Assembly: GCA_910578395.1 (NCBI GenBank)
Contig: CAJTPZ010000002.1
Span: 124,242-188,241, forward strand
DNA: 64,000 bases
Direction: 5' to 3'
Source of the DNA: an uncultured Muribaculaceae bacterium
GTDB lineage: Bacteria > Bacteroidota > Bacteroidia > Bacteroidales > Muribaculaceae
The notes under the pieces are model-generated. The model ran no database searches. It was not told the origin of the DNA and saw only the letters and a program-made list of their open reading frames with translations. Position 1 is the stretch's first letter, and every line of letters begins with the position of its first letter. Below, in pieces: positions 45,916 to 55,512 of the stretch. Made by a program: the position numbers and the translations under genes.

Positions 45916-46581
45916 TTAATCAATATGATTGTCAATTATCTCAAGAAGCTGTGCCGGGCTATTGATAATATGGCAGGCGTTGTTTTCCGCAAGCTCGCTT
46001 TCCGGTCGGAAACCCCATGTCACACCCACCGACTCCACTCCGGCACGACGCGCCGTTTCCATGTCCACGCCAGAATCCCCTACATAGAGCACGGCATTCT
46101 TCATTGTAGGTGATTTTAGAAGCACCTGAAAAACTATCGACGGATCTGGCTTTACCGGTACATCAGGCTTCTGGCCCTCCACAGCAGCCCACTCCAGATC
46201 CTGAAAATAATATCCTATGATACGCTCCACAGCAGCCTGATACTTATTGGACGAGACCGCTATCCTGATATTGCGGCGCCTCAGTTCTTTCAACAATTCG
46301 GCAATACCGGGATATGGCGACGAACAATCAGTAAGATGTTCGTCATAATATTCCTTGAAAATACTTCTCACGTGCTCTATTTCCGACTCATTGCGGGCCT
46401 CTGAAGGCAATGCACGCTCGATAAGTTTCGTTATGCCGTTGCCAACGTAATAGGGGTAAGCCGACATGTGGTGCGTAGGATATCCCGCGACACTCAGAGC
46501 ATAGTTGGTTGCCGAAGCGAGATCGGCTATGGTGTTGACAAGAGTCCCGTCAAGGTCAAATATTACTAATTCCGTCTTCAT
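45916..46581 (-). CDS. gph: HAD-family phosphoglycolate phosphatase-like hydrolase
   Basis: A 221-residue HAD hydrolase. Motif I is F-D-L-D-G-T-L-V near residue 9, motif II has V-S-S-N-K, and motifs III/IV are in K-P-D-P with Y-V-G-D-S-G-V-D. The helical cap lies between motifs I and II, as in subfamily IA Gph/PpaX enzymes. It probably dephosphorylates 2-phosphoglycolate or another small phosphate ester. It is 9 bp upstream of cdaA and 23 bp after tamL. Substrate assignment is by family only. Confidence 0.85.
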   Translation of the reverse strand: MKTELVIFDLDGTLVNTIADLASATNYALSVAGYPTHHMSAYPYYVGNGITKLIERALPSEARNESEIEHVRSIFKEYYDEHLTDCSSPYPGIAELLKELRRRNIRIAVSSNKYQAAVERIIGYYFQDLEWAAVEGQKPDVPVKPDPSIVFQVLLKSPTMKNAVLYVGDSGVDMETARRAGVESVGVTWGFRPESELAENNACHIINSPAQLLEIIDNHID

Positions 46582-46604
46582 GCGTCGTTTATGTGATAAA
46601 AAGA

Positions 46605-48947
46605 TCAGAATGGATAACCTACAGCAAAATGGAATGTCGCATCACGTGAGAACTTAGGATGCAGCAGAGGCCAAGGCTCCTGATTCATCGCCGGATTACG
46701 GGCTTTCATGCCAAGATCCAGGCGAAGCAGGAAATATGTGAAATCAAGCCGGAGGCCAAGACCGTAGGAAGCAGCGATTTCCTTATAGAAATCCTTGAAT
46801 TCAAACACACCTCCGGGCTGGGTTTCATAGTCTCTGATAGTCCATATATTGCCGGCATCAACAAACAAAGCCCCCTCAAACACCCAGAATAACTTGCACC
46901 TGTATTCTGCCGAGAGCACAAGGTTGATGTCGCCGCACTGGTTTATGAAATTGCTAACCGAATTGCGGGTATCATAGCGTCCAGGACCGAGTGTACGCAC
47001 ACCCCAGCCTCTCACACCATTGGCGCCACCGGCATAAAAGCGTTTCTCAAACGGTATCATCTTCGAGTTCCCGTAAGGGGTCGCCACACCGAGTGTACCC
47101 CTGAACGCAAATGAATTGCGGGAATCGAGTGTAAACAGACGCGTATAGTCAATCTCACCCTTAAGATATTGCGCGAACTGAATGCCAAACACTTTGTATA
47201 CGCCATCCGACCGTTTTCGGCCTCCTATCGCCGACGCTGCATACAACAGGTTTCCCGCAGTTTCGCCATAGACACGAAGTGTGTATATATCAGGCTGTGC
47301 CACGACTCCGCGACGGGTATTCTCATTGTTACGCCGGTTGGTACGATAGTATGAGTAAGCCATATCCATTATAAAATGATCTTCATAGCTGTAACGTAGC
47401 AACGGATTGGCCGGCGCTATGGTGTTTAGAAAATCAAGCGTGCTTTTAGGCAGACTCACAACATTGATATCCACAAGATTCAAGGTGCGGCGTATGGTGT
47501 TGTTGCGCTGGGTCCAGTGATATTTCCAACCTGCTCCTGCAATAATACGGGTATATTCCGGACGCTCCTGATAGTTGAACGTCACAGCAACTTCGCTCGT
47601 AGCTTTCACCTTTCGCTTGAAATCGCGAGACAGAAACGGAAACTCAAATCTTGGCAGAGTAAGACCTATGTCGGTCGATACCTCGGTATACCTGTTGTTG
47701 ATCAGCCCCTCAAGTTTTCCCGATATGCTCTCGTAGGAAGTGCGTATCTTGGCTGTAAGCATTTCCGACCGACGCCACAGATTACGGTGCTGATATGTTA
47801 CTCCGGCACCAAAACCGAGGTCACCTTCTGAGTTGGTTCCTTCAAGCTCAAACGACACTCCCTGTTTCTTGGTGCGCGACACGTAGATCCATGCATTGAG
47901 CAAACCGTCGCCGTCAAGCTCTCCTGGTGCACGGCGCATTACAATGTTAACATACTTAAGTATGTTAAGACGGCTCAGAGCCTCGTAGGTTCGGTTCACA
48001 TCATTCTCGCTGTAGATGCTTCCCGGCTGAAGAAAAACCTTTTCTTCGAGTGCTCCTGGGCGCAGATAACGGTCCTGACCGTAAACAACCGTAACACCTC
48101 GGTAATTCACCGAATCAGCATCGGCCGGCAATGTGGCCGAGTTTATATCATAATTTTCTGCGTCTGTGACAATATAGACCTTGTTGACAATATACCTTTT
48201 ATGAAGATCAGTGATACTTCCTGGAGTACCGTCGGGACGATAAGGAGGACGCACCTTCATCGTCAGGTCTATAAGTTTTGAATCGGCCGACGTATCGGCG
48301 ACAAACGTTATATAATCCTTTACAAACTCATAATATCCCTTGTTGTGCAGGCGCTCTGTTATAGCCACACGCTCGGCCTCAAGCATGTTTCGGTCAAAAT
48401 ACATCCCCTGCTGCAAGGTTATCTTGTCGTAATCGGCCATAATGGCTTTCGATATAGCCTCATCTGCAATATCGTAGTTAAGCATTCTCACCACATGAGG
48501 ACAACCGGGACTCACACGGTAAGTCAAATCAATCTTCTTTTTGTCTGGACGGGCAAACGTGTCCACAGAAACGATTGCATCAGTATAGCCGCGGTTGACA
48601 AGAGCAAGGCGCAGCTGACGCAGCGACTGGGAAGTAAGAGCTTCATCGTAGATCACAGGAGCCTGACCAAGACGGCGAAGCCAGCGGTTTACCGACTTTG
48701 TGCTGTCACGGCCCGACAGATTGTAGGTAGCCAGCTGAAGCTTTAGGAAACCGAGCACCTTGTGATTAGGATGCTGACGCAGATAATTCACAAGCGACGA
48801 CGGCTCCACCTCCTTGCCACAGTCGGTGGAGTCGGTCTCGACCTTGATCTTTACATTATTGAGCAGGTATTCTCCCTCCGGCACATGCTTCACAGTGCTG
48901 CAAGACCAGAGCAGACCGGCAATCAGGGCTATAAGCGCATACTTCAT
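46605..48947 (-). CDS. tamL: TamL: BamA-superfamily outer-membrane lipoprotein
   Basis: A 780-residue Omp85-type protein. It begins with a lipoprotein signal (lipobox L-L-W-S-C-S), followed by POTRA domains in the first 350-400 residues and a C-terminal 16-strand barrel (about 400-780) ending in G-Y-P-F. The lid-lock motif is visible as V-R-G-W-G-V-R-T-L-G-P-G. Lipidated TamA homologues are specific to Bacteroidetes and are thought to work with TamB in inserting outer-membrane proteins or lipids. No tamB is in this window. ATG 48947 is preferred over 48953 because it overlaps the WbqC-gene stop as ATGA. Confidence 0.92.
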   Translation of the reverse strand: MKYALIALIAGLLWSCSTVKHVPEGEYLLNNVKIKVETDSTDCGKEVEPSSLVNYLRQHPNHKVLGFLKLQLATYNLSGRDSTKSVNRWLRRLGQAPVIYDEALTSQSLRQLRLALVNRGYTDAIVSVDTFARPDKKKIDLTYRVSPGCPHVVRMLNYDIADEAISKAIMADYDKITLQQGMYFDRNMLEAERVAITERLHNKGYYEFVKDYITFVADTSADSKLIDLTMKVRPPYRPDGTPGSITDLHKRYIVNKVYIVTDAENYDINSATLPADADSVNYRGVTVVYGQDRYLRPGALEEKVFLQPGSIYSENDVNRTYEALSRLNILKYVNIVMRRAPGELDGDGLLNAWIYVSRTKKQGVSFELEGTNSEGDLGFGAGVTYQHRNLWRRSEMLTAKIRTSYESISGKLEGLINNRYTEVSTDIGLTLPRFEFPFLSRDFKRKVKATSEVAVTFNYQERPEYTRIIAGAGWKYHWTQRNNTIRRTLNLVDINVVSLPKSTLDFLNTIAPANPLLRYSYEDHFIMDMAYSYYRTNRRNNENTRRGVVAQPDIYTLRVYGETAGNLLYAASAIGGRKRSDGVYKVFGIQFAQYLKGEIDYTRLFTLDSRNSFAFRGTLGVATPYGNSKMIPFEKRFYAGGANGVRGWGVRTLGPGRYDTRNSVSNFINQCGDINLVLSAEYRCKLFWVFEGALFVDAGNIWTIRDYETQPGGVFEFKDFYKEIAASYGLGLRLDFTYFLLRLDLGMKARNPAMNQEPWPLLHPKFSRDATFHFAVGYPF

Positions 48948-49576
48948 CTGCATGGTGTTCCGTCGGGATTCAGGCCTGCGAGGGAGCGCAGATAAAGCAA
49001 TGCCTCTGGACCCATATTAAACAACAGATCAAGTATACTCAGCCCGCCTATAAAACCAAGCTGCTGATAACGCACCTGATAATATTGCGGTATTTCAGGC
49101 AATTCTTCGGTCATAACAGGGAGATCGGCACTGAGCACGACATCAGAAGGCTGACCCAGCAGCTTCATCACCACACCAGTGGTTGCCGCGATATATTCCG
49201 GCAAATTGACGAACTTCTCTATTGCTGAAACCTTAAAAAAATCAGCCAATGCAGGAAAATAATGCTCGAAATACGGAGTACGTCCGTAAGCACTTTCAAG
49301 CGTCACACGGTGTACATGCCACCATTCGCCATGTTCCGAGAGCACAGTGTGCCACATGTCGGCATTCGCCGTTCCTTCGCTTCTGCGGCTCACAGGCACC
49401 GTAAGCGCAAGCCGGCCTCTCACATCGGCTATCTCATAGCGGTGAGTCCTCTTTTCCCGTTTATTCCACCTTCCGGTTCCGCCTATGCGCACACAATCAC
49501 CCTTTATTGCTTCGACCCACCAGGCGATCGATGCAAAAAGTCTTGGAGGCAGATATGTGGCGGCATTCTCTATCAT
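48944..49576 (-). CDS. WbqC-like family protein
   Basis: A 210-residue protein of the WbqC family. The motifs G-D-C-V-R-I-G-G-T-G-R-W-N-K-R near 30-44 and Y-G-R-T-P-Y-F-E-H-Y near 110 are typical. Members occur in O-antigen and glycan clusters and are suspected of sugar aminoacylation or similar chemistry, but the activity is not firmly known. It is coupled to tamL (ATGA overlap) and follows lepB by 17 bp. Confidence 0.85.
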   Translation of the reverse strand: MIENAATYLPPRLFASIAWWVEAIKGDCVRIGGTGRWNKREKRTHRYEIADVRGRLALTVPVSRRSEGTANADMWHTVLSEHGEWWHVHRVTLESAYGRTPYFEHYFPALADFFKVSAIEKFVNLPEYIAATTGVVMKLLGQPSDVVLSADLPVMTEELPEIPQYYQVRYQQLGFIGGLSILDLLFNMGPEALLYLRSLAGLNPDGTPCR

Positions 49577-49593
49577 CCCGTCAATGAAATGAT

Positions 49594-51057
49594 TTATTGT
49601 CCCTTATCAGGATTGGCATCCTTGAATATTCTGTTCCAGCGTATTCCGCCATTGAAAATAGACCGATCCTTGTCAAATGACACAATCACACGCCAGGGAG
49701 TGCCAACCACATGATCTTCCGGTACAAAGCCCCAGAAACGAGAGTCAAGCGAGTTGTCACGGTTGTCCCCCATCATGAAATAATAATCCATGCCAAATGT
49801 ATAGCTGTCGGCAGCATTGCCGTTTATGTATACTTTGCCGTCCTTGCCCATGTGTGCCGTCGGATTGTTCTCATATACCCTTATCGGACGCTCATAAAGA
49901 GACCAGTTTTCAGGTGTGAGTTCCACAGTCATCCCTTTAGCAGGAATCAATATTCCATCTTCACCGCCATAATTCAACAGAGTCCAATGCTGCGACAGTC
50001 CTTCCGGGAAAAGCCCCTCCCCTTCTGCTGGGAGTGTCTGTGCAAGCACCATGAAACCAGGCATTGACTGAAGTTTCTTTTTCATCTCCTCAGTAAGAGG
50101 AGACATGTATATCGGAGGTACTTTTCCGTCCTCATTAACCACAAATCCCATAGCGGCAACGTTGCCCAGGTCATTGGGACCAACAGGTATCTGATGGCGG
50201 TCATCCACTGCCACATCAAGTTCTTTCCACTCTTTTTCTGTAAGTGGTCCGTTCATCTGGAAATAATAGTTGAACTGCACATTCTCAGGCTGAGGCTGTG
50301 CAACCCCATCGATATAGACAACTCCGTCGGTAATTTTAAAACGGTTTCCGGGAAGACCCACGCAACGTTTCACATAATTTTCACGACGGTCAACCGGACG
50401 GTATATCTGTTCTCCGAAAACATCCTTGTTAGCAAGAACCGCCTCACGTCCATACGTATTGACAAGTGTGTAGTAATCAGGATTCTGAACCTTTGACATT
50501 ATTGTGTCTCCGGCAGGAAAGTTAAATACCACAATATCCCCGAGCTCCACATTTCTAAGACCTTTAAGGCGATGATAGGACAACGCCGGGCTGTCGAGAT
50601 AACTTTTGCCAAGCCCCATCGGCAACTCATTGTGCACAAGAGGGAAATTGACTGGAGTCATTGGCACGCGCGGACCATAGACCGTTTTATTCACAAACAG
50701 ATAGTCACCAGTAAGCAACGTCTTTTCAAGCGATGACGACGGTATCTGATAGTTCTGTCCCAGAAAAGCAAACACAAAATAGACAAGAATCAAGGCATAG
50801 ACTATCGCATCGATCCAGCTCATCACACTTCTTACATTTTTGTTCTTACTTTGTTTCCACCAGGTAAAAGGTATATATCCGGTGATATAGATGTCAAACA
50901 GCAGGACCAGACCAAGCAATAGCGCCCAGTTGCCCATCCATGCCACCCACAGCGTATATATCAAAGCGACGGCTCCAAAGCGTATCCACCGTGTAGTGCG
51001 TATAGCCTCGATACGTTCCTTAAAAGTCTTAGGTTTTTTATCTTCTTTTTTATCCAT
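49594..51057 (-). CDS. lepB: Signal peptidase I (long Bacteroidetes form)
   Basis: A 487-residue inner-membrane serine/lysine peptidase that removes Sec and Tat signal peptides. Hydrophobic segments lie near 27-60 and 83-100. The catalytic Ser109 is in I-P-S-S-S-L-E-K-T-L and the Lys228 in N-Y-V-K-R-C-V-G-L-P-G-N. The last box G-D-N-R-D-N-S-L-D-S-R-F-W-G is near 450. It is longer than E. coli LepB (324) because of insertions in the periplasmic domain, which is usual in this phylum. It lies 78 bp after dapB. Confidence 0.95.
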   Translation of the reverse strand: MDKKEDKKPKTFKERIEAIRTTRWIRFGAVALIYTLWVAWMGNWALLLGLVLLFDIYITGYIPFTWWKQSKNKNVRSVMSWIDAIVYALILVYFVFAFLGQNYQIPSSSLEKTLLTGDYLFVNKTVYGPRVPMTPVNFPLVHNELPMGLGKSYLDSPALSYHRLKGLRNVELGDIVVFNFPAGDTIMSKVQNPDYYTLVNTYGREAVLANKDVFGEQIYRPVDRRENYVKRCVGLPGNRFKITDGVVYIDGVAQPQPENVQFNYYFQMNGPLTEKEWKELDVAVDDRHQIPVGPNDLGNVAAMGFVVNEDGKVPPIYMSPLTEEMKKKLQSMPGFMVLAQTLPAEGEGLFPEGLSQHWTLLNYGGEDGILIPAKGMTVELTPENWSLYERPIRVYENNPTAHMGKDGKVYINGNAADSYTFGMDYYFMMGDNRDNSLDSRFWGFVPEDHVVGTPWRVIVSFDKDRSIFNGGIRWNRIFKDANPDKGQ

Positions 51058-51135
51058 ACCTTGATTCTGTCGGTATTTTTTACGAGAAAAGCGACAGTCT
51101 TTCCTTATTTTTCACTTGTGCGGCCACGTAAGGGT

Positions 51136-51903
51136 TCACAATACATCCAGAAGCTTGCCGTCAGTGACCAGATGACGCATGAAAGATTCCATTTCCACAA
51201 GTCCTTTCACCTCGCCGCTACCTATCCATTCAGCAGCCACAACAGCGCCGAGGGCAAATCCCTCTCTACTGTGGGCGCGATGTTCGAGTGTAATTGTGTC
51301 GACATCCGATTCCCACTTGATTATGTGTGTTCCAGGCACTTCTCCCTCCCGCTCGTGGGAAATCAATAGTTTTTCCTCTCCGGCTGAAGAATCCTCCGTC
51401 CACCCGTCCATACCGGGAATACGTGCCACAATATCTTCTGCAAGCGAGCGAGCCGTACCACTCGGATGGTCAAGTTTGTGGATATGATGGATCTCCTTCA
51501 TCGATGGAGTGTAGACTCCTGGCACCGATGCCATCAGACGTGCGGCATATTTGTTGATTGCAAAAAACAGATTCACGCCGAGACTGAAATTAGATGTCCA
51601 GAAAAGAGTTCCTTCATTATCGGCAAGATCCCTTTTTACTGCTTCAATCTCTTCAAGCCATCCTGTTGTTCCTGAAACCACAGGTATGCCGAGACTGAAC
51701 AACTTGCTATAGTTGCCGGTAGCAGCTTTAGGCACACTGAACTCTATCGCTACCTCTGCTTCTTTAAGTCCGGGCTGGTCCCAGCCATAGGCTTCATTGT
51801 CCGATGCTGGATCAACTATAGCCACAATCTCATGTCCGCGGCTCTGTGCGATTCGTTCTATAGCATGACCCATGCGGCCATAACCTATAAGTGCGATATT
51901 CAT
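51136..51903 (-). CDS. dapB: 4-hydroxy-tetrahydrodipicolinate reductase
   Basis: A 255-residue enzyme of lysine and diaminopimelate synthesis. The NAD(P)-binding turn is G-Y-G-R-M-G-H-A-I near residue 7. The substrate and catalytic motif is E-I-H-H-I-H-K-L-D-H-P-S-G-T-A near 137-151. The segment T-S-N-F-S-L-G-V-N is typical. It sits between queE and lepB in the long operon-like run, with 15 bp separating it from queE. Confidence 0.96.
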   Translation of the reverse strand: MNIALIGYGRMGHAIERIAQSRGHEIVAIVDPASDNEAYGWDQPGLKEAEVAIEFSVPKAATGNYSKLFSLGIPVVSGTTGWLEEIEAVKRDLADNEGTLFWTSNFSLGVNLFFAINKYAARLMASVPGVYTPSMKEIHHIHKLDHPSGTARSLAEDIVARIPGMDGWTEDSSAGEEKLLISHEREGEVPGTHIIKWESDVDTITLEHRAHSREGFALGAVVAAEWIGSGEVKGLVEMESFMRHLVTDGKLLDVL

Positions 51904-51918
51904 ATCTTGTTTCTATTT

Positions 51919-52500
51919 TTATTTTATCGATATCATTCTGTGAGTCTGGAGCGACAGCCTCCATCCGGGATATGCGAGTACAGCTTCCACTGTTTCCTTT
52001 ATGTTCTCGCCTGAGCATGGTTGCAAAAAACGGTTGTCTGTGGCGAACCTTCCCGAAATCTCACCCAGATCAAACGCACTCTCTCCCGTAAATACCAGCT
52101 TTAACTCATCGGCTTTCTGCGCTATGCTTTCGTCCACATTGTATGGCGGATCAGTCTCCTTTTTTGGCGAACATGTGATCCAATCAAAATCACCTCTGAG
52201 CTCACGCGTGCCGTTGGTCTCTACATGCACCCGGCATTTCTCGGCATGCAGGGCCGATGTAAGTTCTCTAAGGTCAAATAGCGACGGCTCGCCTCCTGTC
52301 ACTATCACAGTACGCGAGCGATAGCCCTTTACCTCTCTTACGATCTCTTCGACCTCCATCAAGGTAAATGCCGAATGATCGGTATCACAGAAGCTGCAAT
52401 GAAGATTACAACCAGAGAGCCTTATAAAAACGGCGGCTCTACCGGTATGCATGCCTTCACCTTGCAGGCTATAGAATATTTCGTTGACAGGAAGTTTCAT
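51919..52500 (-). CDS. queE: 7-carboxy-7-deazaguanine synthase
   Basis: A 193-residue radical-SAM enzyme of queuosine synthesis. It ring-contracts 6-carboxytetrahydropterin, the product of the adjacent queD, to 7-carboxy-7-deazaguanine. The cluster motif is C-N-L-H-C-S-F-C (C-x3-C-x2-C), preceded by F-Y-S-L-Q-G-E-G. ATG 52500 is chosen because M-K-L-P-V-N-E-I-F-Y is the family N-terminus; a longer frame to 52578 would overlap queD. Spacing to queD is 7 bp. Confidence 0.95.
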   Translation of the reverse strand: MKLPVNEIFYSLQGEGMHTGRAAVFIRLSGCNLHCSFCDTDHSAFTLMEVEEIVREVKGYRSRTVIVTGGEPSLFDLRELTSALHAEKCRVHVETNGTRELRGDFDWITCSPKKETDPPYNVDESIAQKADELKLVFTGESAFDLGEISGRFATDNRFLQPCSGENIKETVEAVLAYPGWRLSLQTHRMISIK

Positions 52501-52507
52501 ATTCTTG

Positions 52508-52840
52508 TCAGTCGACTTCGTATGATGCTGTATTGCCTTCCGATTCCTGCACATCCACACGATAGCAGTTCTCCACACGCTCCTGTATCCATCGAGCTAT
52601 ATTTTCAGCAGTAGGATTAAACGGAAGCACCTCATTGAAATCCGCATGATCCAACACTTCCGTCACGCTCTCCTTTATGTGGGTGAAATCGGTTACCATA
52701 CCCGACTCATTAAGCTCTTTTGAACGGCAATGCACCGTTATCACCCAGTTGTGGCCATGCTTATGCGTGCACTTGCTGGGGTAAGGGAGTTCAAGCGAGT
52801 GACTCCCCGATATTTCTATGCGTTTGCTAACGTAATACAT
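52508..52840 (-). CDS. queD: 6-carboxy-5,6,7,8-tetrahydropterin synthase
   Basis: A 110-residue PTPS-family enzyme turning dihydroneopterin triphosphate into 6-carboxytetrahydropterin for queuosine. Zinc ligands are the His in G-S-H-S-L and the pair in C-T-H-K-H-G-H-N-W. The Cys of C-T-H-K-H-G-H is the expected catalytic residue. It is coupled to queE downstream; queC and queF are not in the window. Confidence 0.95.
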   Translation of the reverse strand: MYYVSKRIEISGSHSLELPYPSKCTHKHGHNWVITVHCRSKELNESGMVTDFTHIKESVTEVLDHADFNEVLPFNPTAENIARWIQERVENCYRVDVQESEGNTASYEVD

Positions 52841-52851
52841 CTTCGTCTCTA

Positions 52852-54297
52852 CTATTTCTTCGTTTCCACGGCAGTAAGTCCAAGTTCGGCTGCACGCTCA
52901 AGCATCAGGGCGCGTGCCTCGTCATGGTCATTACGTATACGTCCGTCAAGAATTGCGTCTTTCACATAATTTTTCAGGTCACCTACTATTTTCAACCGTT
53001 CAGGAGAATCAGTCGGTTTCATGCCGAATGCCGCCATTATCTCATGACCGTCAACAGGAGGCTGAAAAGTCCTTATATGGTCCCGCTCTTCAAGATCCTT
53101 CATTTTTTCTCTGACAAGCTGGAAATTATGCAGCAGACGGCGCACCTTATCAGCATTCTTGGATGTGATGTCGGCTTCACATAGCATCATAAGATCCTCA
53201 ATATCTTCTCCTGCATCAAAAAGCAGTCTCCGCACTGCCGAATCAGTGACCTCATCCTCAACGAGCGCGATAGGACGCATGTGAAGCTCCACAAGTTTCT
53301 GCACATACTTCATCTTTTCGTTGAGGGGAAGTTTCAGACTCCGGAATATCTTAGGCACCATCCTGGCTCCTATGAAGTTATGGTTATGAAAAGTCCATCC
53401 CTGCTTCATATCCCAGCGTTTTGTCACCGGTTTGGCTATGTCATGAAGAAGAGCTCCCCAACGTAGCCAGAGCGAGTCCGACTTCTCGGCCACATTGTCA
53501 AGCACCTCAAGCGTATGAAGGAAATTATCCTTATGGCCGCGGCCTTTCACGGTTTCCACACCACGCATAGCATCCAGTTCGGGCAGAACAAGCGGCAGTA
53601 ATCCTGCTTCCGACAGAAGCATCCATGCCCGCGACGGCTTTTCGGCCTGCATCATCTTGCACAGCTCATCGGCGACACGCTCGCGCGATATTATCTCCAG
53701 ACGACCGGCATTTCTCCTGATAGCCTCCATTGTCTCGGGCACGATAGTGAAATCAAGCCGTGCGGCAAATCTCACCGCACGCAGCATACGCAGAGGATCA
53801 TCGCTGAAAGTGATATCCGGATCGAGAGGCGTTCTTATCAGTCCCTTATGCAGGTCTTCTATTCCACCGAACATATCCACTACCTCACCGAAACAATCTC
53901 CACTGTTCACACACAGCGCCAGTGCATTGATAGTGAAGTCACGACGTGACAGGTCATCCTCCAGAGTCCCGTCCTCCACTATAGGTTTACGAGAGCCGCG
54001 ATTATAGGATTCCTTTCTCGCTCCTACAAATTCAAGCTCCAGCCCCCCCATCACGACCTGCGCTGTCCCGAAATTTCTGAACACTGTAAGCCGTGCATGT
54101 TTTTTCTCCGACGCAATCGCCTCGGCAAGTTCTATGCCCGATCCGACAGTCACGAAGTCTATGTCCTTGGAACGGCGTCCAAGAAGCAGATCACGCACAT
54201 AGCCCCCTACCACATACGCTTTCCTATTCAGGCGGTCAGCCACACGGCCCACCGTCAGAAAAGGCTCTCTGGATATTGCTTCTCTCAGTTCAGCCAT
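52852..54297 (-). CDS. cca: CCA tRNA nucleotidyltransferase with HD domain
   Basis: A 481-residue class II CCA-adding/poly(A) polymerase-type protein. The head domain has V-G-G-Y-V-R-D-L-L-L-G-R-R-S-K-D-I-D-F-V, with the catalytic D-x-D, near 30-50. R-R-D-F-T-I-N-A is near 137. The RNA-binding neck is near 175-230. A C-terminal HD domain (L-L-H-D-I-A-K-P) spans about 250-380. It should add or repair CCA tails; the tRNA-Pro gene here lacks an encoded CCA and would need it. It follows the aminopeptidase gene by 3 bp. Confidence 0.93.
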   Translation of the reverse strand: MAELREAISREPFLTVGRVADRLNRKAYVVGGYVRDLLLGRRSKDIDFVTVGSGIELAEAIASEKKHARLTVFRNFGTAQVVMGGLELEFVGARKESYNRGSRKPIVEDGTLEDDLSRRDFTINALALCVNSGDCFGEVVDMFGGIEDLHKGLIRTPLDPDITFSDDPLRMLRAVRFAARLDFTIVPETMEAIRRNAGRLEIISRERVADELCKMMQAEKPSRAWMLLSEAGLLPLVLPELDAMRGVETVKGRGHKDNFLHTLEVLDNVAEKSDSLWLRWGALLHDIAKPVTKRWDMKQGWTFHNHNFIGARMVPKIFRSLKLPLNEKMKYVQKLVELHMRPIALVEDEVTDSAVRRLLFDAGEDIEDLMMLCEADITSKNADKVRRLLHNFQLVREKMKDLEERDHIRTFQPPVDGHEIMAAFGMKPTDSPERLKIVGDLKNYVKDAILDGRIRNDHDEARALMLERAAELGLTAVETKK

Positions 54298-54300
54298 CGA

Positions 54301-55512
54301 CTATATAAGTTCTATTATCTCCTCAGGAGCATTAGTCAGACACTTCAAGCCGTCTGATGTAACGACATAAGTGTTTTCAACACCTACAGCACCGGTGCCG
54401 GGTATCACAAACTTAGGTTCAAGAGCGATCACATTTCCGGCCTCAAGTACGTCGCGCGAGCGCGGCGCTATCACCGGAGCCTCATTGATTTCAATACCCA
54501 CACCATGACCTATGAACGCCGCATGTTGTCTGTGCCCCATAAAATAATTATGCAGACCATAGTCATTCACTATTTTCTCGGCTGCCGCATGCATGTCCGA
54601 AGCCTTCGCTCCCGGAATACCCTGTTTCTCAAGCATTCGCAGTATATCAATGGAGCATCTGTGGGCCTTCTCGGCAAGAGGTGCGATATTTCCTACTTTA
54701 TACACACGCGTCATGTCAGTCATGTAGCCTGTGTAATTTCCATTCACATCCACCATTACAGTCATGCCGCCGGTTATTACCGTGCCGTCGGCGCCTACAG
54801 GAAGCGACGGATCGGCACCTGCACCACCCATAGCGAAATCATAGGGTGTGGGCGTGTCGGCATTGTCACCGGCAAGCACATTGCCCATGAAAAGCTCCAT
54901 GCTGTCACCGGAGATACGAAACTGTCCGAGACAACCCGACATACGCGAGAGTCGCTCTATTTCTATCTGTAACTCAATATCCGACATACCGGCTCTGTAA
55001 AGGCCGGGTATGCGGCGATAGACATCTTCTTGAATTTCACCGGAACGGGCAATCTGTGCAATCTCTGTTTCTGTTTTCACACTTCTGGCACTGCGTAATG
55101 CCGACGACAGATTTCCGGGATTCTTTATTCCAGACGCCACTTCCAGACGCTCGACACTGCTATAGCTCATTGTTTCAAGTTCCAGGCCGAGACAACCCGA
55201 CCCTAAGCAACTGAAATCAATCTCCTCCGGCTTTCTCACATACACAATCCGGTCACCCTCGAGTTCAACCGGACGGCGTACATAATAGGTCACAGCATCG
55301 GCCGTAACAAGTATCCAGCCGACAAATACACGGCCGGTAAGATAAAACTTCGACGCATTTCCACTCACCAGACCGGCATGTATGCCAAGCGCAGCCATTG
55401 AATGACGCAAACGGTCCAGACGGCGGTCCGACTCATCCTCTGGCAACAGCAAAAGCCGGTTTGAGGCATTGTGCTGTTTGCGGCAGAAAAAATGCTCACT
55501 ATTGTGTTTCAT
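54301..55512 (-). CDS. Xaa-Pro aminopeptidase (M24B family)
   Basis: A 403-residue two-metal aminopeptidase of the creatinase/prolidase fold. The N-terminal domain covers about 20-150. The catalytic domain has the ligands in V-M-V-D-V-N-G-N-Y-T-G-Y-M-T-D-M-T-R (two Asp), G-H-G-V-G-I-E-I-N-E (His and Glu) and L-E-P-K (Glu). It should release N-terminal residues ahead of proline. No signal peptide, so cytosolic. Its start overlaps the end of gldH by 14 bp. Confidence 0.9.
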   Translation of the reverse strand: MKHNSEHFFCRKQHNASNRLLLLPEDESDRRLDRLRHSMAALGIHAGLVSGNASKFYLTGRVFVGWILVTADAVTYYVRRPVELEGDRIVYVRKPEEIDFSCLGSGCLGLELETMSYSSVERLEVASGIKNPGNLSSALRSARSVKTETEIAQIARSGEIQEDVYRRIPGLYRAGMSDIELQIEIERLSRMSGCLGQFRISGDSMELFMGNVLAGDNADTPTPYDFAMGGAGADPSLPVGADGTVITGGMTVMVDVNGNYTGYMTDMTRVYKVGNIAPLAEKAHRCSIDILRMLEKQGIPGAKASDMHAAAEKIVNDYGLHNYFMGHRQHAAFIGHGVGIEINEAPVIAPRSRDVLEAGNVIALEPKFVIPGTGAVGVENTYVVTSDGLKCLTNAPEEIIELI

